Assembly (NCBI GenBank): GCA_023422555.1
Contig: JAFAGQ010000045.1
Location: forward strand, 1 to 30,451
Source: Pseudomonadota bacterium
GTDB lineage: Bacteria > Pseudomonadota > Gammaproteobacteria > Burkholderiales > Burkholderiaceae_B
Direction of reading: 5' to 3'
Length of the DNA: 30,451 bases
The translations under genes and the position numbers were made by a program. Shown here in pieces: positions 21,369-29,454 of this stretch; position 1 is the stretch's first letter; every line of letters begins with the position of its first letter. The notes under the pieces were generated by a model that saw only the letters and a list, made by a program, of their open reading frames with translations, did not search any database and was not told where the DNA came from.

Positions 21369-23389
21369 TAACGTTTGCCGCGCAAACGCGCAATCGTACC
21401 TAATATTGGGCGTAGCGCCTTGCGCCACGCCGGCATTCCACTTGCACCCATCGCTTTCCAGAGCAACAGTTCGTCCAGCGCGTTCTCTGGCGTTGTGTAA
21501 CGTCCAGTGCGACGACTGATATAAGTGGGATATAGAACAAGCACTCCAGCGACCAACTCATCAAGTTCAAGCTTGCGTGTGCGACGCGTTACCGGATGAT
21601 GATCCTCCGTTAGCCCCCAGCCAGAATAGAATGGCTGTCCGTAAGTAACTACCTTGCGGCCTCGCAATAGCGCCTCGAAACCAGCCAGCGACGTAAGTAC
21701 ATGGACCTCATCGACTAATGCAAAGAGTTCACCGATGGATATATCCACAACAACTTCATCACACCATTGCAAGGCACTCTGCTCGCCGTCCCCCGCATCA
21801 CGCAGGCCCGCCACCACGTCTGGATGCGGTTTATAAATCACGTAAGCGTCTGGATTCGCTTCGCGAACTGCCTTGAGCAATTCCATATTTCGCCGTAGAA
21901 CCGGCGAACCAAAACGAATAGAAGCGTCCGACTCAACCTGTCCGGGTACCAGAATAACGCGCTGGCTTTTTGTCGGTCGAACCCAGTTTCCCTGGCCGAC
22001 GTTGTATTTAGTGAGATTCTCACGAACGATTCTTTCGCGAAGCTTATGCGCGAGGGTGCACAATTCATCATCAAACGTCGCCGTTTGCAGTAGATGTTCA
22101 AGATCGGACGGAGACCTGGAATCGTAATAGATCCCGCGCATATCCATTACCCAGGAAAGCGGGCGGACCAGATCGGCGCCGAGACCGACAGAACGCAAGA
22201 ATCCATCTTCCAGATAAACGGTACGATCAGGTGGTGCGGGGGGGTCTGTTGCGCGTCCCCACAAGGCCAGTACGCCGTCACCGGGATAGTCGCTGGCCTT
22301 ATCAATAAACCGGATCTCGCTACCCTGAAAGAAATCAGCCACAATTGGCTTTTTCCAGCGAGAGAAATTCGGTGCATACACCGGGCCGGCGAATCGGGAG
22401 CGCATACGTCGCTGAAGTCCCATCCATTCGATTAGCCTTTCGGGGGTCGATATTTCTTTGGTCTCCGGATCCAAGTATCTCGGATACCGCACGAGCGACG
22501 CAAAAACCAACTGATCAATTGACACCGGCTTTCGCCGATCTGGCGCAGTTATTGCATCTGTGGTCTGACTGTAGCCCGCATAAAAAGGCATGCCAAATGT
22601 GAATACCGGTTTGCCCCAGATCAGACCTTCAAATCCAATTTGTGACGTCACGACATATATTGCCCTGGCATGCTCAATCAGTCTGACAGGATGCACATCC
22701 TCGGCCAGTACCTGAATACGAGGATTTTCCTTCAATTTCGCAACGTCAAAATGCCCTTTCTTGCGACCAGCAAGAACATCCGGATGTATCTTTACCAGAA
22801 TCACGGAACCAGGATTTGAATCCAACGCGGCCTGCAGCATCTTTGCAAATGATTCAGCCGTTGCCTGCCCATAGCGAATCGATGCATCACCAAAAGTCTG
22901 ATCAGCCAGCAACACATAGTCTTCCGGCAGTTCTCCGTCGAATTCGGGCAGATGATTGTATTTAGATACGCGATGATGCCGCCAGAGTGCGATCAACGCT
23001 TCAGCCCGCGCTTGTTCGTCTTCTGCCAACGGCGTCATAATATGTGATTCGAGCGTCGAGGGTTCACGGGAATCATAATAGATTCCCTTAGAGTCAAAGA
23101 CCACGGATAAAGGAGGATCCTGATTCCCCAAACCGACGGATCGCAAAAAACCATCTTCCAGCAAGCAAAACGCATTACCGCTTTTTTTCGCCAGGCGCAC
23201 TGCCCGCAAGCCGCTTTTCTTGCGGCCCCACCCTATTGGAATCGCTCCGTTCCCGGAGCCGAAAAACTGTACTCGCAGTGGCCCTGAAAGAAATACACGA
23301 ATTTGCGGACTGCGCCAGAGCCCAATATCCAGGGGGCTAATCTCAAAGAAGTTTTCAGTTGTCGTACCTGCCCTTCCGTCTCTGCTCAT
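21368..23389 (-). CDS. kpsC: KpsC-type capsule lipid-linker beta-Kdo glycosyltransferase
   Basis: This 673-aa protein is close to the length of E. coli KpsC (about 675). It consists of two tandem related glycosyltransferase halves. The pair LEDGFLRSVGLG is found in both (about 77-88 and 394-405), as are IYYDSREPSTLE / IYYDSRSPSDLE, DASIRYG / DASIRFG, KIHPDVLAGRKKG / KPHPDVVAGLRDAG and TSQIGFEGLIWGKPVFTFG / TSLAGFEALLRGRKVVTYG. KpsC builds the poly-beta-Kdo linker on phosphatidylglycerol for ABC-exported (group 2/3) capsules, acting at the inner-membrane cytosolic face. It overlaps the upstream glycosyltransferase gene by 4 nt (ATGA). KpsS and the ABC exporter are not in the window. The homologue LipA has the same domain plan. 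Confidence 0.92.
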   Translation of the reverse strand: MSRDGRAGTTTENFFEISPLDIGLWRSPQIRVFLSGPLRVQFFGSGNGAIPIGWGRKKSGLRAVRLAKKSGNAFCLLEDGFLRSVGLGNQDPPLSVVFDSKGIYYDSREPSTLESHIMTPLAEDEQARAEALIALWRHHRVSKYNHLPEFDGELPEDYVLLADQTFGDASIRYGQATAESFAKMLQAALDSNPGSVILVKIHPDVLAGRKKGHFDVAKLKENPRIQVLAEDVHPVRLIEHARAIYVVTSQIGFEGLIWGKPVFTFGMPFYAGYSQTTDAITAPDRRKPVSIDQLVFASLVRYPRYLDPETKEISTPERLIEWMGLQRRMRSRFAGPVYAPNFSRWKKPIVADFFQGSEIRFIDKASDYPGDGVLALWGRATDPPAPPDRTVYLEDGFLRSVGLGADLVRPLSWVMDMRGIYYDSRSPSDLEHLLQTATFDDELCTLAHKLRERIVRENLTKYNVGQGNWVRPTKSQRVILVPGQVESDASIRFGSPVLRRNMELLKAVREANPDAYVIYKPHPDVVAGLRDAGDGEQSALQWCDEVVVDISIGELFALVDEVHVLTSLAGFEALLRGRKVVTYGQPFYSGWGLTEDHHPVTRRTRKLELDELVAGVLVLYPTYISRRTGRYTTPENALDELLLWKAMGASGMPAWRKALRPILGTIARLRGKR

Positions 23390-24450
23390 GCGGCGAGTCT
23401 CAAGGTTTCCACAATTTGCCTGATCCGGTCCTGCCAGGTGTGATTCGACAGAACAAATTCTGCACCGGCCCGCGCCCGTTCCAGATCTGATTCTGACGGA
23501 CCATGCTTCAAGCGCTCGAACAATGCCATCATTTCTTCACGCGAGGTCACGATATGGCAAAAATCCTTGAACAACTTCTCCATTGCCGGGCTGGGATTGG
23601 AGACGATGACCGCCCCACAGGCCAATGCCTCTATGAGTCGCCGGGAATACATGCTTGGGGAGTCTACAATCGTATTCACATTCAAGGTAACGAGATTGTC
23701 TTTATACACCATGCCCGTTTTGTCATGCGCAATCGCATGGCGGATTTGCACCGAAGGCAATGCGGGATAACGGTAATTTAGTCCTTTACGCGCAGAGTTC
23801 CGGTCGTATACGATCAGGCCCAGACCGGAGTCGGAGCAGGATTGAAAGGCAATGTCCTGCCAGTAGCGGCGAAAATCATGCAGATGCTTGCTATAACTAC
23901 CTACGAAATTTGCAGTATGATATTTGAAATTGAACCCGGTAAAGCGATGAAATAGGGGTTGCACGGGGAACATCAGCGTGTCGACTGTCACATGAGAGCC
24001 TAGACGCTCACGATATTTGGGAATACAGGTTTCGTCCACCGTAAAAATTGTGTCAAACAGTCCCGCCGAATCGATAAATCTCTCAAAATGAACGCCATCT
24101 TCTTTGTTCCAGAAAATGGCGGGAATATTCAGTTCCCGGGCATAGGAGACGAGTTTTTTCAGCGACCTGTTCGTACGTTCGGGGCGATCGGGATAGCTGG
24201 CGATTTTGAATTTCCAGGCCTCATCGATACCCTTCCACGCTGACTCAACAAATACAATATCCGGCTTCCAGAACCGAAGAATATGCATGTAGTTGAGGGG
24301 CGTAAGATTTTTTACCCAAGCACTTTGGCTCAAACAGGCACGGGTAAGCTCGTCCGATACAAGCGCGATTTTAAGTTGCGAGAAATCCCCCTCGGGGCGA
24401 ACCTTGGCCCCGCCCCACGGGGATTTGAGAGAGTTCAGAAAGCTAATCAC
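23386..24450 (-). CDS. CgeB-like glycosyltransferase
   Basis: This 354-aa protein has a two-domain GT-B layout. The N-terminal domain carries LKIALVSDELTRACLSQS, then FVESAWKGIDEAW and PAIFWNKEDGVHFERFIDSA, as in CgeB/spore-maturation-type glycosyltransferases. The C-terminal domain contains SPSMYSRRLIEALACGAVIVS followed by NPSPAMEKLF, the donor-binding part of this family. It starts at GTG 24450. It is translationally coupled to kpsC by a 4-nt overlap, so it most likely adds a sugar to the capsule glycan. Donor and acceptor are unknown. Base composition is closer to kpsC than to the AT-rich genes beyond 25 kb. Confidence 0.82.
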   Translation of the reverse strand: MISFLNSLKSPWGGAKVRPEGDFSQLKIALVSDELTRACLSQSAWVKNLTPLNYMHILRFWKPDIVFVESAWKGIDEAWKFKIASYPDRPERTNRSLKKLVSYARELNIPAIFWNKEDGVHFERFIDSAGLFDTIFTVDETCIPKYRERLGSHVTVDTLMFPVQPLFHRFTGFNFKYHTANFVGSYSKHLHDFRRYWQDIAFQSCSDSGLGLIVYDRNSARKGLNYRYPALPSVQIRHAIAHDKTGMVYKDNLVTLNVNTIVDSPSMYSRRLIEALACGAVIVSNPSPAMEKLFKDFCHIVTSREEMMALFERLKHGPSESDLERARAGAEFVLSNHTWQDRIRQIVETLRLAA

Positions 24451-24860
24451 GACTATTTGTGTCTTTGAAGGTATCTAATTATCGCATATTTGATATTATT
24501 ACCTATTGTTTCAAATGGAATCGATATCCGAAATCTTTCACCTTCTGGTCAGCAAGCCCAGAATCAAATAGTAAACACTTGCGGAGGTCAATGACACGAC
24601 GCATTAGATGTTTACAAATATGCCCGAACGATACAGGTGCAGAAATTGAAGTAAAAATGATGAATAGATGAGTACCTAAACGTATGGTAGACAAAGTTAG
24701 TACTATTTATAGCTACCTAACGATAAGAACCTCACATGGTGCCACAAGCGTATTTATTATATTGATCGATAGCTGCAGCTGAATATGGATATCAAACCAC
24801 GTAAACGTACGATGTGTTAACAATTTGAACCCTTGGTGGTCCCCTATGCTTCCTATGAAA
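24451..24860. other. 410-bp AT-rich region with no intact gene
   Basis: It must contain the promoter of the minus-strand glycosyltransferase-kpsC pair. On the minus strand, 24503-24694 is open for 63 codons and ends VIDLRKC...VKDFGYRFH, which faintly recalls the C-terminus of UDP-glucose dehydrogenases. I cannot support that firmly. Nothing else was recognised. Confidence 0.35.
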
Positions 24861-25090
24861 CTTGGCCTTCGATTTTGTGCACGAGGAGTTGAATGACGGG
24901 CGAGAAACATCAGGCCGTTCAACGTGATCGACGGCTACAATCGCGAAGGTCCGTGCATCAAGAAAGGCTTCTTCCTGCCTGCATTACAAATGATCCGTTC
25001 GCATGAAAAGAGTTATTGATTGGCTTGAGAAGAAGCCATTCGCGATAACATCGGTCCGGATTATGCCAGCTCCGCACTATTGAAAATTCT
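24861..25090 (+). pseudogene. IS3-family transposase (orfB) remnant
   Basis: Translation in shifting frames gives FDFVHEELNDGR, then RPFNVIDGYNREGPCIKKGF and FLPALQM, then VIDWLEKKP, then AIRDNIGPDYASSALL. These match consecutive blocks of IS3-type orfB transposases (WSMDFVHDxLxDGR, RTFNVIDDxNREG, IIEWRGKP, IRVDNGPEYxS). At least three frameshifts and in-frame stops separate the blocks, and the first catalytic region and the ends are gone. It is a dead fragment marking past insertion near the capsule genes. No terminal inverted repeats were found. Confidence 0.88.
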
Positions 25091-25193
25091 ACTCCGAGTA
25101 TGAATATCGTGTGAAACTGTAAAACAATTAAAGTCAAAAGTTGAACGTGATAATATGCCCTGATTATTTTTGGGAGATGGGGGGGTTTACATT

Positions 25194-26486
25194 ATGTGGG
25201 AAGTCGATTATTCAAACTGGAAGCAAGATTTATTTTGTCACGACAGTATAGATACCTATTTATCGAATTTTCATACTGATGGCATACATTCTCTAAAACT
25301 CAGCGAATTTCCTCTTGACGCCTTAACACAAGGCAACAAGCATTTGAGCCAGAGTGAATTCATCATGATCGGCTTTTCCGGTGCGGTGGCCAGGGCGAAC
25401 ACCGTTCCGCCTGTTTTCTCATTTTTGGGGGTTGCCGAAAAGGTTGGTCTTCCGCTGATTGCCTTTTCGGACCCTTCGCTTTCGATGGGGTCAAATCTTA
25501 GATTATCATGGTATGCCGGTAACGAGTATTACCCTGATCTGCCCAATGTTATAGCCGCCATTTGCGATCAAATAATTGAAAAATCAGGCAAAAAACTGTT
25601 ATTGGCAGGAGGCTCTGGGGGTGGATTTGCGGCTCTGAATGTTCAGGGCAGAATGAAACTCAAGAATAGCTCGACTGTATTTGTCTGGAATCCGCAGACC
25701 GATTTAATTGCGTATTCCGAACTAGTTTCACTGAAATATATTCGGACTGCTTTTCCTTCTTCGGCAGACGTTCTGGACAAGGATAACTTGAGAGAAGTTG
25801 CGGCACGACATATCCAGTATCAACTAGCTCACGATCGTGGCGCTAAAAGAGTCATAATGATGGACGGTTATGATTACAGACATATTCGAGATCTGAAAAA
25901 GTATTTTGGTGAGATTTCGGAGTCATCAGTTATGAACAACCGCGTAAAAATCGACAATACTTTAGTATGTTTCGGAGATTGGGGTGCTCAGGGAAATGCA
26001 CATACAGCGCCGCCTAGAAATTTGGTCACAGGGATTATTCAGAGTTTGGCGAATGGCACGAAGACAGAAAATATTGACGATTTAGTAAATAAGACAAACG
26101 TAACCGATAGGCAATTATTTATTGCGAATAGCTCAATTGATAATTCAAAAATAAATTTACATATCAATTTGGTCGGCAATTTGATGGAACTCGAAACCAA
26201 TCTGTCAGACCATTATTTTGGATTTGACGCCTCATTTGAAATTATAGATAAAGAGTCGTTAACTACCGTTTACGAAGGGGAAACGCTTTCTTACACATTA
26301 CGGTGCCGGGAATTTATTAGCATAAAAAGCCTCGGTAGTCTCGACATGAAAAATTTCGCGAGGAAGTATAAAGTGAATATAAAATTAACGGATTTTTTAG
26401 GCCGAAGCATAGTACTTGAAAGAGATTTGAATTTCTACAATGTGAATCGTTATAACACTGTGATTTATTCTAGCCAGAACCCATGA
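25194..26486 (+). CDS. Alpha/beta-hydrolase-like protein of a polysaccharide locus
   Basis: This 430-aa protein has no signal peptide. The central segment KLLLAGGSGGGFAALNVQGR places Ser141 in a GxSxGG nucleophile elbow; FIMIGFSGAVAR earlier may form the oxyanion side, and GNAHTAPP later offers a histidine. The last third (about 310-430) is rich in Asn, Ile and beta-strand patterns and may be a separate accessory domain. The frame is open from a TTG at 25170, but ATG 25194 (8 nt after a G-run) gives a normal start, MWEVDYSNWK. It stands alone on the plus strand between an IS3 remnant and a minus-strand AT-rich gene. Acyl or acetyl ester cleavage or transfer on a surface glycan is possible. 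I do not recognise a named family. Confidence 0.65.
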   Translation: MWEVDYSNWKQDLFCHDSIDTYLSNFHTDGIHSLKLSEFPLDALTQGNKHLSQSEFIMIGFSGAVARANTVPPVFSFLGVAEKVGLPLIAFSDPSLSMGSNLRLSWYAGNEYYPDLPNVIAAICDQIIEKSGKKLLLAGGSGGGFAALNVQGRMKLKNSSTVFVWNPQTDLIAYSELVSLKYIRTAFPSSADVLDKDNLREVAARHIQYQLAHDRGAKRVIMMDGYDYRHIRDLKKYFGEISESSVMNNRVKIDNTLVCFGDWGAQGNAHTAPPRNLVTGIIQSLANGTKTENIDDLVNKTNVTDRQLFIANSSIDNSKINLHINLVGNLMELETNLSDHYFGFDASFEIIDKESLTTVYEGETLSYTLRCREFISIKSLGSLDMKNFARKYKVNIKLTDFLGRSIVLERDLNFYNVNRYNTVIYSSQNP

Positions 26487-26713
26487 TTCTTATTCGACTA
26501 GGATTTACTAAACACTTTTAGCCTTGCAATACTCACAAATCGAAATTATTATAAGCAGGCTCCGATTTAACTTGCAGGCTAAACTGGCGGTGCTGTCGCC
26601 GTCCTTCTTACGTTTCCTCTAGAAGGTCCATACTTATCCATTCCACATCCAAGTAAAATTTTGCTCATACTTTATTAGTAATTCGAAAATATGAGTGCGC
26701 TGGACGCTTTCGT

Positions 26714-28150
26714 TTACTTATTTTCTGGATTTATTGGGACACTTTCTGGATTTATTGGAACATTAGCTAATTCTTTTCTTCCTTTCTCTAAGACTGCATA
26801 CTGATAAATCACATTATTCTTTCTGTCGTTAACAGAGAGTGCTAATAAATTTTTTAAAACAGCCCTGGAATTAAATAATTGAACGGTATTAAATGCCGGA
26901 TCTCCTTCTATCAATACCTCAGAATTCCACTGTCCCATTCTATGCTCCCAATAGAACAAGTCGAATGCATTATAATTATAAATGTCATAATACTTATTTT
27001 TTATGAAAAACTCTCTAAAGGCATTTCTTATCGTCGCCGAAGAAATAAATTCTTTGTTAATAGAGCCCCATAAAAATAACAAGCTCAGCTCATTTAATTG
27101 ATAATCATTCGATTTTCCATAAAAAAAACGACCTATTTCAGATAGATTGGATCTTATATGAACATATTTTTTTTCTTTAAAAGAATTAAAATACATATAT
27201 GAAATCTCTCTCCCATGCTCCGAAAAGGTGTTTTCAGAAACCACCGCATTATAATCAATATAGTTTTCATCAAAAACAAACGCATTAGTATCTAGTATTG
27301 AATGCTTGAGTGCTAATTTATTGGCTATCGTTTTCGCAATTGATGTATCAACTTCATGAGCTTCAAGAGAGCTATAGGTAAAAAATTCGGCTTTACTCAA
27401 ATCTTCTAAAATTGAAATTGTAAACCTACTATCCAATCCAGCAGTTAAGGAAATCAATGGTTTAAACCCTAACTTTATCAGGGCTTTAAATTGATTATTA
27501 AATAATTTCTTTATATCCTGATAAGCCTCTTCCAATTTTTTTTCTTTTAAATCTTCACGTGGAAAATACCTTTCTATATCTTTTGTCTTAAGATTTAATG
27601 ATGTGTTAGGGGTCAATTTTTTTACATTGTCATATGGTGTCCCCATCCCAGGATACCCATAGCGAAACGTTTTATTAATAGATACTCGTTCTTTTTCGAC
27701 ACTAGATAATACGAGACTTGAATTTTCGTTCAATAATTTTAAATGAGACGATAAGAAAACATCACTACCAATAAACAAATAATTTACATTTTTATTTCCG
27801 CAAGCGTCGTTATAAACCCGCAAATCATTGTCATATTTTATGAGAATAATGTATCTACCACCCAGACAATCCAAATAGTCTAAAAATTCTAATTCAGATA
27901 TTTCCCTTTTTTCTAATAATTTCTTACCAATACTTTTAATATCTCCATCTCCTTCGGAGGCATCTAAAATGAGGCCACAGATAAGTATCCAGTTATTAGC
28001 TCCATTTTCATAAAAGAACGCATCATTATTTTTATCGTGATAAAAGTAATATGTTGGTATTGTTAATGAAACAAAATGCTTAGGAACCGAACATTCTTTA
28101 TTTGAAAAAATATACCCTCGACTATATAGTATGGATGAAAAATCAGTCAT
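26714..28150 (-). CDS. Asparagine-synthetase-like ATP-dependent amidotransferase/ligase
   Basis: This 478-aa protein resembles class B asparagine synthetases. The remnant of the N-terminal glutaminase fold is seen in LDCLGGRYIILIKYDNDLRVYND (about 93-115). The ATP pyrophosphatase loop is LTAGLDSR (235-242), matching SGGLDSR. Residue 2 is Thr, not the Cys2 nucleophile, so it cannot use glutamine in the standard way; it could use free ammonia or act as an adenylating ligase, as beta-lactam synthetase does. In polysaccharide loci such proteins (for example WbpS type) are thought to amidate uronic acids. The gene is very AT-rich, suggesting transfer. Its ATG follows AAGGGAT and lies 21 bp from the IS256 end. 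The C-terminus is a tandem 7-residue repeat. Confidence 0.75.
   Translation of the reverse strand: MTDFSSILYSRGYIFSNKECSVPKHFVSLTIPTYYFYHDKNNDAFFYENGANNWILICGLILDASEGDGDIKSIGKKLLEKREISELEFLDYLDCLGGRYIILIKYDNDLRVYNDACGNKNVNYLFIGSDVFLSSHLKLLNENSSLVLSSVEKERVSINKTFRYGYPGMGTPYDNVKKLTPNTSLNLKTKDIERYFPREDLKEKKLEEAYQDIKKLFNNQFKALIKLGFKPLISLTAGLDSRFTISILEDLSKAEFFTYSSLEAHEVDTSIAKTIANKLALKHSILDTNAFVFDENYIDYNAVVSENTFSEHGREISYMYFNSFKEKKYVHIRSNLSEIGRFFYGKSNDYQLNELSLLFLWGSINKEFISSATIRNAFREFFIKNKYYDIYNYNAFDLFYWEHRMGQWNSEVLIEGDPAFNTVQLFNSRAVLKNLLALSVNDRKNNVIYQYAVLEKGRKELANVPINPESVPINPENK
26722..26763. repeat. 21-bp tandem duplication in the 3' end of the asparagine-synthetase-like gene
   Basis: TTTCTGGATTTATTGG at 26722 and again at 26743 forms two adjacent 21-bp units that differ at two of 21 bases. 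On the minus strand they encode VPINPES then VPINPEN, the last residues before the terminal Lys. The length keeps the frame. Confidence 0.85.
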
Positions 28151-28176
28151 TTGATATCCCTTGGAAGTAAAGAGTG

Positions 28177-28213
28177 TGTAAATAACTCCGTGTAATCGTC
28201 GGAGTTATTTACA
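28177..28213. repeat. Perfect 14-bp hairpin at the 3' end of the IS transposase gene
   Basis: TGTAAATAACTCCG (28177-28190) and CGGAGTTATTTACA (28200-28213) are exact reverse complements around a 9-nt loop. The structure spans the transposase stop codon (28207-28205) and most of the left terminal repeat. It could block read-through in either direction and so have a polar effect on the operon. Confidence 0.85.
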
Positions 28214-29413
28214 ACCGGTAATTCGGTTCTCAAATTTAATAATAAACCGATTCAGTGAAGGCTTCCGATCGCGGATCGGCATGGTCCATTTTTTGGAGGC
28301 GTCCATGATGACCAAGTAAAGCACCGTTCTGGCTAAGTCGTCAGTCGGGAATAATTTTCGCTTGTAGATCGCCTTGCGGATTTCGCTGTTCAGAGACTCG
28401 ATGACGTTGGTCGTGTAGATGTCGCGACGGACATCCTCGGGATAGCGAAACAGAGTATTTAGATTGGGCCAATAAGTGTGCGGAGTGCGGCTGATATGCA
28501 GATATTCGCCGTCCCTTCGACTCTCGAACTGTTCCAGTTCTAGCAAAGCATCCTGCTCTGTCGCAGACTGATAAAAGCGCGTCAGATTGGTGGAGACCAG
28601 TTTGTAATCCTTGTATGGCACGTATTTCATTGATTTGCGCACCATATGGACAATGCACAACTGGATCTGCGCTTGCGGATATACCGCGCTGATGGCGTCG
28701 GGGAAGCGCTTAAGCCTATCTACACAGGCAATCAAAATGTCCCTGACACCGTGATTTTGAAGTTGTGCGAGTACGCCCAACCAGAGCTTGGCTCCCTCGT
28801 TCTCTGGCAGCCACATGCCCAACAGCTCCTTGTGCCCTTGCAGATTGATGACCAGAGCCAGGTGGATGACCTTGTTGATATTTTGCTTATCCTGCCGCAC
28901 CTTGACCACAATGCAGTCAAGATAGACGATCAGATAGACCGCCTCCAGCGGGCGAGACTGCCATTCATCGACTCTGCCGATCACCGCTTTAGTCACCTTG
29001 GAGATCGAGGTAGCAGAAATATCAGCATCGTACATCTCCTTGAACGTTGGCACGATCTCTCGATTAGTCATTCCTTTGGCAAACAGGCTCAGAATCTTGT
29101 CAACCATTGAGGGAAAACACCGCCGCGTCTTTTTACCCAACTGAGGCTCAAAGCTACCGTGCCGATCGCGAGACGTGTCCAACTCGAACTGGCCATCTTC
29201 GTTCTTGACTGTCTGGGAGGTGCAGCCGTTACGGCTGTTGGGATCATCTGATGCCTGATGTCGCTCATAGCCCGGATGATCGTCAAGCTCCGCGTTGAGC
29301 GCCACTTCCACGGTAATCTTAGTCAGCATCTGGCTAAATTCAGCCAGATCCTTATCCGTCTTCAGGCCCTTGGCCGCATCGCGGGCAAACGCTTCGAGCT
29401 GCTTTTTATCCAT
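28205..29413 (-). CDS. IS256-family (Mutator-type) transposase
   Basis: This full-length 402-aa DDE transposase has Asp166 in LIVYLDCIVVKVR, Asp232 in ILIACVDRLKRFPDAI, and Glu339 in IYTTNVIESLNSEIRKA. LCIVHMVRKSMKYVPYKDYK and KRKLFPTDD are also family blocks. Compared with the usual VDGLKGFP, two glycines next to the second Asp are arginines, and the usual SWxxHW segment reads TPHTYW. The copy may therefore be impaired, although no stop or frameshift is present. The ATG at 29413 follows AAAGGA. GC content is closer to the first half of the window than to its AT-rich flanks, as expected for a mobile gene. Confidence 0.95.
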   Translation of the reverse strand: MDKKQLEAFARDAAKGLKTDKDLAEFSQMLTKITVEVALNAELDDHPGYERHQASDDPNSRNGCTSQTVKNEDGQFELDTSRDRHGSFEPQLGKKTRRCFPSMVDKILSLFAKGMTNREIVPTFKEMYDADISATSISKVTKAVIGRVDEWQSRPLEAVYLIVYLDCIVVKVRQDKQNINKVIHLALVINLQGHKELLGMWLPENEGAKLWLGVLAQLQNHGVRDILIACVDRLKRFPDAISAVYPQAQIQLCIVHMVRKSMKYVPYKDYKLVSTNLTRFYQSATEQDALLELEQFESRRDGEYLHISRTPHTYWPNLNTLFRYPEDVRRDIYTTNVIESLNSEIRKAIYKRKLFPTDDLARTVLYLVIMDASKKWTMPIRDRKPSLNRFIIKFENRITGCK

Positions 29414-29454
29414 TTCATCTATCCTTTCCCTGTCAGGGGTTAATGATAGACGGT

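Noticed and set aside
26487..26713. GCAGGCT direct repeats and GGCGGTGCTGTCGCC as a mobile-element end or terminator
   Set aside because: The repeats are short and the stem only 4 bp; nothing else supports either reading.
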